Shown: positions 56,202 to 64,000 of the stretch, piece after piece
How the letters are laid out: each line of letters opens with the position of its first letter
Numbering within the stretch: the stretch's first letter is position 1
NCBI GenBank assembly: GCA_024195265.1
Contig: JAJLRJ010000010.1
Location: 4,746,135-4,810,134, forward strand
Length of the DNA: 64,000 nt
Source of the DNA: Dendrophyllia cribrosa
Taxonomy: Eukaryota > Cnidaria > Anthozoa > Scleractinia > Dendrophylliidae
Direction: 5' to 3'
The notes under the pieces: generated by a model
Seen by the model: only the letters and a program-made list of their open reading frames with translations
What the model was told of the DNA's origin: nothing
Databases searched by the model: none
Translations under genes and position numbers: made by a program

Positions 56202-58470
56202 GTAAGCGATTGCAAAACAGCCGGAGTGTTGCATGTGCGAAGGTCGGAGCCGAGAAGTCACGCCAGCACCTTGAGCTATTTCTTTGGCTTCAAAGCAAAC
56301 TTGGCACCCTAAAAACGAGATAAAAAGTTTAAGAGACCGATCCGACACTGATCCGAGAATTTGAACGCGACAACACAAGTTTTCTTATGCTTTCAGTATG
56401 ACATGAGAATAATATTTATGCCGTGGCATGGCGAGCTTCAGTTGCGAGAGGTTAAATACGCAGCTTTTAGCTTCAGAGAAACGCAACATGAATCAGCTTA
56501 AATTTGACCAATTGCATATTATTTGGATGTTTAGCGATTGTAGGAAGTTTGTTCACGTTTTTATCCGCTGGGAAGACTTGTTGGTAACTGATAAACACAG
56601 AAGACTGCGCGTTGAAACTTCCTCATACATAAATGTGCGACTGAAGTTTTGCCGCAAACTCAACACTGTAAACACGGTTTAAAACTATCTTATAATGCGT
56701 ACAGTTACATCGCGTACACCGCGCAGTCGCAACTCATTGAAAGTAGAAGAAGCCGGGAGAAGAAGAGGGTTTTTTACAAACTGCTCACTTTTAAATTAAA
56801 TGTTCAGGCCAGGCGTTTATAAATGTCAGCATGATTAACATATGAATCTTAATTATAAAAATATCATGAAGTGGGCCGAGTCTTTCTGTCAATTTTCCAA
56901 ACAATTCGATCGCGGTATAAACAAACACTGATATTGATTATGGACACAGAAGTATATTGTGTTCAAAACCAGTTGAAGCAAATTAAAATCCTAGAACCGT
57001 GCTCTTAACACATGTTGACAGAAATATCAGACTGCATTAAACAATTAATCAAATTTCCTCAGGCTATAAGTCAATTATCAATCTTGATTTTTCTCTTAAC
57101 TTTTTCCTATGTCAACAGTTCTACGTAGTTCGTTTCATATGCCAGTAGTTCTTTTTTAATCTGAAAAACAGCCAGCTGTGATCATCAGCTTCTATTACCA
57201 TATCTTTGATATTTTACATGAAAAAAACAATAAGCATTATCCTTGTCAGTTGAACCAGTTTGTTTAATATTGTTTTTGGAGCCGTCATTTCGTTTGCAGG
57301 CATGGCGCCGCGAACTCTGTGTTGAGTAATCTTGTTTCTGACAAAATGTAGTGAAATCTCGAACATTCAAGGTCTCTAAATAAGAAATACTATATGCTAA
57401 AGTTTCAGATTATTAAAGTTTGAAAAATAAAAGGTCACTAAGGGCTAATTTAGTTTTCCATTAGCACTTTCAATCCCTGAGTTAATTAGGGAGTCATCAG
57501 TAAGATGCATGTCGTTCTAACTTTTGAGTCTGTTGACGAAATCCTATGATGTGATTATAAATCCCCTTCGGAAGTACTTCAGTTTGCATGGTACCATTTG
57601 TTTAGTTTTCAATATTTTACTAAATATAATTTGGGATTTTTCTTGAATTTTGATTCTTGGCGTTAAAACAAATTCCAGACAAAAAACAAAACTCACTTGG
57701 CAATCAACGTATTATCCGTCTGGGACGGAATTATAGAGGCAAGCAAATTAGAGTGCTTCCTGATTATTCGTACGAGCGTACATAACATTGATCATTATAC
57801 AACCAGATCAACTTGCTAATTTTGTACATGTACGCTCGTCTGAAGACATTTGCATTTGTAAAAGTTGGTTAAATTAAACTGTGTTGCCTTTTCTTAGTAC
57901 AACATCAAATTGATCGATGATTGATGTGCTTAGCCCATTTGGCCGGACCACGACCTAATACCGTCCAATCGTTTCAACGCAATGTCGCGTCGGAAAGTAA
58001 ATAATGAATATTGAATTTGCAACCAACATGAAAATTGTCTTCAGATCGTTTTCATCTGCGTAATCAGTTTGTTTTTTTGGATAAGGGCAAAATCGGAGGT
58101 ATAACTGAGATGTTGCAGAGAATGAAAAATGAAACGGCAGGATGCAGGATCCAAGGAGGCCATGTTGAGCCGCTGAGCATAATGATGACGTCACGAAAAT
58201 TTCGATAATATACCTTTAATTGCAATGCATTGTGGGATAGCCGTCACTCTTCCTCTGGGATATCGGATCCAACGGATCATTTCTGTGAAAAGCTGTTTTA
58301 CGTCTTAGTGTGTAATAAATTGGATTAAAAACTAGACTTTTCTTCATCGGAAAATTTAATGCATTTTGTTTCCGGGGGGAGTGGGGGTTAAAAAAGGTCA
58401 TTTTGGTACGAAATGAGGTTTAAATTAGATGAAACGACTTGGCAAAATTCATTGAAGGCTGACGATCTTT
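56202..58470. other. Gene C intron 1, first part
   Basis: No exon recognised. An eroded TTAA-type MITE with one unit lies at about 57510-57665 (TTTTGAGTCTGTTGACGAA, GCATGGTACCATTTG, GGGATTTTTCTTGAATTTTG). Confidence 0.45.
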
Positions 58471-58471
58471 A

Positions 58472-58910
58472 TAGAGCACTTTTTAATTGAGTGTCGAAAG
58501 TAATTTCGTAATTGCTTTGGTTTTGCATTGCTACGCTTTGTGATTGGCTAAAAAATCTCGCGCCATTTTCTCAGCCAATCAGAAGTAAAACCAAAACCAA
58601 TCGTGACTTGCTTGCACGCGTTTTCCCGCGCTTGGCGGCGGCTACATGTGTTTGCTTCGAGTTCTGATTGGTTCATTGGATTGTCTGCGAGTTCTGTGAT
58701 TGGTCAGGGTAATTAATTTGGTTTTGGTTTTACGACACTCAATAGACCATAATTCATACTTGGCTCCGAGGCTTGGGGGAATAAAACAAAAGAAATCACA
58801 TTGAGGTTCAGCGTTGAATTATTCATTTCTTTTGTTTTATTCCCCCAAGCCTCGAAGCCAAGTATGAATTTTAATATATCGAAAATGGTCTATTGAAAAC
58901 CGCCCTGTCT
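58472..58910. repeat. CAATTGAG-family MITE split by a foldback element
   Basis: The outer MITE starts AGAGCACTTTTTAATTGAG and ends near TCTATTGAAAACCGCCCT. At about 58745-58880 a hairpin is inserted, with arms AATTCATACTTGGCTCCGAG, GCTTGGGGGAATAAAACAAA and their inverses round a 30-bp loop. The insertion point lies within the right inverted end of the MITE (ACACTCAATAGACC). Confidence 0.8.
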
Positions 58911-58987
58911 TATATGGAAGTTCTTTCTAACGGAGAATCAAATAGATACATGGTATCTGTTGCTATACGAAGTTATCCACTTTTTAA

Positions 58988-59606
58988 CCCTATAACTCTC
59001 AAGATTGCCAAAAATTAAAATTCAAGAAAAGCCCAAATTTCATTTGATTAAATACTGAAAAACAAATGGTTCCATGCAAAAGTACTGCTAAAGAGGTTGA
59101 AGTGAATGGTTACATTTTAGGATTTCGTCGAAAGACTCAGAAGTAAAAACAGCAGCACAGGAAAGTTCTGCTCAATAGCTTTTATTTAAAACGGTCACAC
59201 TTTAGAATTTTATTCACAGACTCAAAAGTTAGAACCGCCTTGTACAGCACAATAAACAGTACCAAAGGAAAGTACTGCTCAGTAGCTTTCATTTGAATGG
59301 TCACACTTTAGGATTTCATCCACAGACTCAAAAGTTAGAACCGCCTTGTACAGCACAATAAACAGTACCAAGGGAAAGTACTGCTCAGTAGCTTTCATTT
59401 TAATGGTTAGACTGTAGAATTCCATCTACATTCTCCAACGTTAGAACCGCCTTGTACAGCACAATAAACAGTACCACAAGAAATCTTTCACTTCAATGGC
59501 CACACTTTAGTATTTCAGCCACAGACTCAAAAGTTACAACCACCTTGTACAGTATAATAAACAGTACCACAGGAAAGTAATGCTCAGTAGCTTTCATTTG
59601 AAAGGG
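58988..59606 (-). repeat. Composite TTAA-flanked element with a 107-bp array of ~4 units
   Basis: TTAA at 58984-58987 and 59607-59610; ends CCCTATAACTCTCAAG and TTTGAAAGGG. From the left end the sequence follows the single-unit MITE (AAATTCAAGAAAAGCCC, CAAATGGTTCCATGC) and then turns into tandem units (TAGCTTTCATTTGAATGGTC, CACAATAAACAGTACC). It ends 41 bp before gene C exon 2. Confidence 0.78.
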
Positions 59607-59650
59607 TTAAACTACCGGAGCCTAACTGATACAAATCTTCGATTCCTCAG

Positions 59651-59932
59651 ATGCTGGAATCACTATGTTAACCTTTGGCATCACAACAGTCGGTAAAACA
59701 TTCAGAATACAATGTACCGTGACAGATGAAAGTTTCAAGGGCTGGTTTGACGTAAAAGGAAATGAAGTTACTGCCCGTCCAGTTGAGGACGAGCTCACAA
59801 TAGAGAAGCACTATGTCGAGGAATCGAGCAACACTCATACGCTTGTGATTCAAAACGTTGTTGTCGCCGATGGAGGAGATTATACCTGCAAGGGAGACAC
59901 AACAGAGAAGAAATTCACTCTTTATGTTGAGT
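59651..59932 (+). CDS. Gene C exon 2: first Ig domain
   Basis: 94 codons, phase 1 to phase 1, acceptor GATTCCTCAG, donor GAGT|GTAAGT. Ig domain: first cysteine in FRIQCTVTDESF, tryptophan in KGWFDVKG, strand SSNTHTLVIQNVVVADGG, second cysteine in DYTCKGDTTEKKFTLYVE. The SSNT.TL.I and GGDY.C.G...KKFTLYV strings and the 282-bp length match exon 2 of genes A and B, so the three genes are related by descent. Confidence 0.92.
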
Positions 59933-59984
59933 GTAAGTATCTTATACTGAAGGGACCGTGAGAGAAACATACCGTAAATCCTCT

Positions 59985-60525
59985 ATTAAGCCCCTCCCCC
60001 GAGAGAGGAGAGGGGGGGGGGGGGGGGGGTTGGGGGCTTAGATATTTCAACCACATTTAAAGGAAGCGGGGCTAAAAGGGAGGGTTTCATGGTTCGGGGC
60101 ATGTGCAAGCTATGACGCAACCCACTTAATTTCATTGTTTAGACCAATTGGAAGCGAGTAGATAACTCTGGCGGAAAATTTGCCCGTGAAAATGTCGCGG
60201 TCATTCAGCTGATTGAATGGATGATTATACAAACCCATGTGCACCCTGAAAGCCACCAGAGCGTAGAATAAATCCTTCGGGTCAAAGGTTTTATTCAGTG
60301 TTGACTTTGTCGGTGTATTCCGTTGACATTTTTTGTGAAGTTTGGTCATCCTTCGCTTTGTTTGGACTAGTTATAGTATGTGACTATTATAGTAAATGTG
60401 AGTGGTTTTTTTAACCGATAAAATTGGTAAAGCGAATAAAGCATTTTAATCTGTGCACATACGTCGAACCGTGAACCCATCCCTTTAATGGAGAGGGGGG
60501 CTTAATAGAGAATAGGGGCGGGCTT
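59985..60525. repeat. MITE with CTCTATTAAGCCCCTCCC ends
   Basis: The left end is followed by C- and G-runs. The right end reads GGGCGGGCTTAATAGAGGG, with a tandem variant (GGGGGGCTTAATAGAGAATA) before it. Non-coding; in the intron between gene C exons 2 and 3. G-run length uncertain. Confidence 0.7.
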
Positions 60526-60924
60526 AATAGAGGGAGGGAAGGGGGTATTTATTTATATTTAGCAAAACGCGATGTCATCCGAGTCTCCTGCACCTGGATG
60601 AACAACCTAAAACCATACTTTGTTCGATCAATAAGCTATGTGCTCTCAACCAATAAGAATAGAAATGGTGAGCAAAATGTATAATAATAGTACTTAAAAA
60701 CTATAATAATGGCAAAACCACAGCGACAAACCAATGAAGAGTGTCGGATCTATCGTAGACCTGCATCAGTAAAAATCTTGAAATAGTAAAGGTAAAAACG
60801 GCAAACTGATCCTTACAGCAAGGAGAAGAGATTGAGACAAGTGAAACAGAAAAAAAAACCAGTTGAATTGAATATATTTGCCCGATTTTTCGAACAAACC
60901 TTCTACGAAAAGGACCGTTACATA

Positions 60925-61206
60925 GAGCAGTTTTCAATTGAGTGTCGAAAGTAATTACACAATTGCTTTGGTTTTGCATTGCTATGCTTTGTGATTGGCT
61001 AAAAAATCTCGCGCCACTTTCTCGACCAATCAGAAGTAAAACCAAAACCAATCGTGACTTGCTCGCACGCGTTTTCCCGCGCTTGGCGCCGGCGACATGT
61101 AATTGCTTCGAGCTCTGATTGGTTCATTGGATTGTTTACGACTGCTGTGATTGGTCAGAGTAATTACTTTGGTTTTGGTTTTACGACACTCAATTGAAAA
61201 CTGCTC
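60925..61206 (+). repeat. Intact TA-flanked CAATTGAG-family MITE
   Basis: Ends GAGCAGTTTTCAATTGAGTG and the exact inverse, TA on both sides. The interior has CCAATCAGAAGTAAAACC and GATTGGTTCATTGGATTG-type inverted motifs. This is the reference copy for 29210, 32399, 34001, 58472 and 61219. Confidence 0.9.
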
Positions 61207-61218
61207 TATTAAACTTTT

Positions 61219-61905
61219 GAAATATAAGTGTCAAAAGTAATTTAACGATTGCTTTGGTTTTGCATTGCCACGCTTTGTGATTGGCTAAAAAAATCTCGCG
61301 CCGATTTGTCAACCAATCAGAAGTAAAACCAAAACTAATCGTGATTTACTCGCACGCGTTTACTTTTCCCGCGCTTGTCGCCGGCGGCATGTATTTCCTT
61401 CAAGTTTTGATTGGTTCATCGGATTGGCTGCGTCTGTTTTGGTTATTTATTTATTTGTTTATTTATTTATTTCTCCAAAAATTTACAAGTTTAAAGGAAT
61501 GAATAATTAAGAAATAAAGAGAAAAGGGGCAAAAAATAGTTATGAATATTAAGTATGAGTAGATAAAGCAACTAAGTCAATCTAGTATTACGATAAGTAA
61601 TCACTGAAAAGAGATTTCTTAAATAGTTTTTTTAGTAGGCTTAGAGCGGATGGAAAGGGGAAGATCGTTCCAAAAATATCGTCCAATAATAGTGGAAGAA
61701 AACTTTCTAATGTTTGTTCTATAAAAGAGAATATAAAGTTGTTCAGAAGAGGCATTACGAGTTCTATAGCTATGTTGTTCTGATAACAGCGGTATGATAA
61801 AATTGGAGGGTTCAGGATCACACAAGAGATCAAAGAAAAAGAGACATGTATGAAGTTTAACATCGTCTGTTGTAATTGGCCAGAGTGATTACTTTGGTTT
61901 AAGCC
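61219..61905. repeat. Further CAATTGAG-family MITE, split by a LINE fragment
   Basis: Left part 61219-61438 (AAGTGTCAAAAGTAATTT ... GATTGGCTGCGTCTG). It resumes at 61864 with CGTCTGTTGTAATTGGCCAG and GTGATTACTTTGGTTT. CGTCTGTT is duplicated at 61431-61438 and 61864-61871, bounding the insertion. Confidence 0.8.
61439..61863 (-). pseudogene. 5'-truncated LINE fragment (CR1/L2-like RT tail)
   Basis: The minus strand encodes YRTRNASSEQLYILFYRTN, then RKFSSTIIGRYFWNDLPLSI in one frame and LKKLFKKSLFSDYLS in another, with a one-base shift between. YxTR...RTN..KFS...G...WN.LP followed by F(K/R)..L...L is the usual C-terminal end of non-LTR retrotransposon polymerases in animals. The 3' tail is an ATTT/GTTT microsatellite at 61441-61472, and an 8-bp target duplication bounds it. 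Confidence 0.75.
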
Positions 61906-61914
61906 TTTCACCCT

Positions 61915-62358
61915 CCGGGGGGGGGGGGGGAGGGGTACTCCCTATAATGGGCTATACGGGGATGCTCCGCCCGAAAGGGGTCCCCTTTTTAGGCTGGAGG
62001 TATAAAAAGGGTCGGGATTTCACGAGTTGAAGTATGTGAAAGGGTAGGGATTTCACGAAGAATAGGAAATGGTAGCGAAAACACGAGTTGAAGCATAAAA
62101 AAAGATAGGGAAAACTGCAATTAAAGTATTATAAAAAGGGCCTTTCAAAATATATCAAACAGACGCACGTAAAGGCTATATGAAAGGAGTACCATTTTCA
62201 ACGAAACGCTTTTGAAAGGGGTACCACTTTCAATGACAGGTATATAAAAGGGGTACCTTTTCTGTCAAAAACGGTATATGAAAGGGTAGGGTTTGGACCT
62301 CAGGGCGGAGCATCCCCATACAAAACTTTGTTGAGTACCCCCTCCTCCCCCCCCGGGT
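61915..62358. repeat. Element with GGGGAGGGGTACTCCC ends
   Basis: The G-run and AGGGGTACTCCCTATAATGG at left are mirrored by TTGAGTACCCCCTCCTCCCC at right. GGGGATGCTCCGCCC and GGGCGGAGCATCCCC form an inner inverted pair. Repeats of AAAGGGGTACC lie inside. It ends 130 bp before gene C exon 3. Confidence 0.78.
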
Positions 62359-62488
62359 ACATCCTCTTCTGAATACCCTCTTCTTCTTCTTCTTCTTTTT
62401 ACACCCTCTTCTGAATACCGCTCTGATACCTGTCTGATACTTGTCTACTGTCCCTCCCCCTCTCAGTCATTTTTTGGTTTCATTTTAG

Positions 62489-62782
62489 TTTTCGTGACAC
62501 AGTTTCCCGAAGATCAGAGCATAAACGTTGGTACATCGCAGACCGTTTTGTGTTCCGCAGAAGGATATCCAGTACCGACCTTCAAATGGTACAAAAACCG
62601 CAAACTCGTCAAGTTCGACCAGGATCCGCGCTTTACTCTTCTGTCTAACGGCTCTATGGTAATTGACCCTGTTCACGAGACCGATACCGCTGACTACATT
62701 TGCCGCATTACACAACTGGGAGAAGATAAACAAGGAACAAGTCTGCGGGAGCAGATGAAAAATATCAAAGTCACTGTGTATG
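62489..62782 (+). CDS. Gene C exon 3: second Ig domain, NCAM Ig2-like
   Basis: 98 codons, phase 1 to phase 1, acceptor TTCATTTTAG, donor TATG|GTAAGG. Complete Ig domain with both cysteines (QTVLCSAEGYPVP and ADYICRITQLG) and tryptophan (TFKWYKNRKLV). The string RFTLLSNGSMVIDPV and the closing KNIKVTVYG resemble the second Ig domain of NCAM/Fasciclin II proteins. Unlike the second Ig of genes A and B, it keeps the first cysteine. The gene must continue to the right of the window. Confidence 0.92.
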
Positions 62783-64000
62783 GTAAGGTTTTCTGTAAGC
62801 GTGCAAGAGTAGGAATTTGATACCGTGAAGTTTAAGGTGTTAAGACTGTGAATCTGGGAAACAGCTAGAAACCGCGGACGCGCGAACGAGCGGGGAAAAC
62901 AAGTGGGAGACTTTGGAGGGCTCGCTTCTTTCGGGGAGCTCGCGACTTCCTGGATTTATTAGCAGCCACGAAGTTTTGACGTCACTTTAGAGGATTCCTC
63001 TGTTTTTTATAAGCTGAGCCGGGAGTGAACGTTCTTCAGCTGTTTTTTTTTTAACGAAAAGAGAGTAAAACTGGGCCAAGTTGCCCTAATTGTTATACAT
63101 ATGTAACGAACGATAAACGAGGATCCGTAACTTACGGTACAGACCGAGAAAAACGAGGCTAATAAGATATTTATTATATCTGTAAATCGGAGATAAAGGA
63201 AAACGTTTCAATTCAAAAGGTGGACGGCTTCATTTGACTGACGAACGTCTCAAGAAAGCAAAGAACAATTTTTATTGGCTTTCAAAAGTAGTGTGATCGG
63301 TAGGGTTTTACGCATTATGCCGGCATTATTTTGAGCATAATAGTGAGGCAAAAGCATTGAGCATTATGCCGGAATAATATATAGTGACGAAATTCACTAA
63401 AACTGGCTGGCGGTTGGGGTCTGGGCCCTGGACAGGCCGAGAGAAATCTGGGCACCAGTCAGTCAATGGAGGACTTAGAGGATTACATTGAGGGACACCG
63501 CGGCAGAACGCACTGCGCATGAGTAGAAAACTGAGCATCCGGTGAATTACGCATTTCCGGTGACATACTGTAATCCCATGTAAATGTTGTAGTTAATGTT
63601 TTTATCTCGGGTAATTTTTATTTTTCCATTGTTTTTGGGTATGGTAATATATGCTCATGAATTTGAAACAAAGGAAAAACAAAAATTACCTGAAATAAAA
63701 AATGAACTACAACATAAACAACATAAAACTCCCGTACCGCGAAGTTTGAAAACAAAAAGTAAGAGTTATAAAACAAAGGTAGAGAAAAAGTTTGTTTCGT
63801 TGAAAAGTTTTTTCATCGTTCAAGTTTCAAGCGTTTGCACCAAGGGGTTTGGTGTTTGCACCAACAACGAAATATGAACAAATAATTTTTGCATCGCATT
63901 TTTTCACAAAAAACAAGTCTTCACTCCATCTCGAAATGTATTCATGCAAGAACCGATCGTGTACGTAGCATAATTTTCTTCGGTTTTGGTCCTTTCATCA
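62783..64000. other. Gene C intron 3 to window end, no exon found
   Basis: A short inverted pair of GCATTATGCCGG occurs at about 63315 and 63362. A 93-residue frame at 63596-63877 is lysine-rich and unsupported. The next gene C exon is presumably beyond 64000. Confidence 0.45.

Overview
This is an animal nuclear genome window, most likely from an anthozoan cnidarian and probably a stony coral. The evidence is AT-rich DNA, spliced genes with short phase-1 exons separated by long introns, cell-adhesion-type immunoglobulin (Ig) and fibronectin III (FnIII) exons, ShKT-type cysteine-rich exons, and a very dense load of short transposons, foldback elements and minisatellites. There are no operons, ribosome binding sites or CRISPR arrays. 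The species cannot be named from the sequence alone.

Three related genes for secreted or cell-surface Ig proteins are recognisable; their gene names are arbitrary here. Gene A (minus strand) starts with a signal-peptide exon at 14272-14329. It runs leftwards through Ig exons at 8865-9146, 7714-7992 and 6407-6706, an Ig domain split over 5427-5566 and 2855-3011, an Ig exon at 2138-2410 and an FnIII exon at 503-793, then leaves the window. Gene B (minus strand) starts at 51641 with a near-matching signal-peptide exon. It has Ig exons at 44556-44837 and 43400-43678, a cysteine-free Ig-like exon at 40570-40929 and an Ig exon at 40181-40483. Its best candidate 3' end is two ShKT exons (34937-35041, 33690-33791) and a tiny terminal exon (33389-33408), all in compatible phase. 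That would make gene B a secreted Ig-ShKT protein, with a 3' end quite different from gene A. Gene C (plus strand) starts at 56108, head-to-head with gene B, has Ig exons at 59651-59932 and 62489-62782, and leaves the window on the right.

Genes A and B are paralogues. Exons 2 and 3 and the introns around them (about 6990-9690 and 41950-45430) are nearly identical, while the signal-peptide exon and the later Ig exon are much more diverged. This points to recent gene conversion or patchy duplication. A third, exonless relic of the same intron lies at 49340-51030. The first Ig exon is exactly 282 bp in all three genes.

The rest is repeats. The commonest is a unit of roughly 107 bp with the core GTGACCATTCAAATGAAA. 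It occurs as single copies inside TTAA-flanked inverted-repeat elements and as arrays of up to about seven units in both orientations. Other features are a 2.39-kb direct repeat (27486-29875 and 30675-33064), an inverted pair of elements carrying a 45-bp minisatellite (9 versus 3 copies), a 2.66-kb TTAA-flanked transposon (45520-48181), a 1.5-kb AT-flanked transposon (36666-38194), relics of hAT and LINE proteins, and several nested MITEs. Stretches not listed hold no gene I can support.
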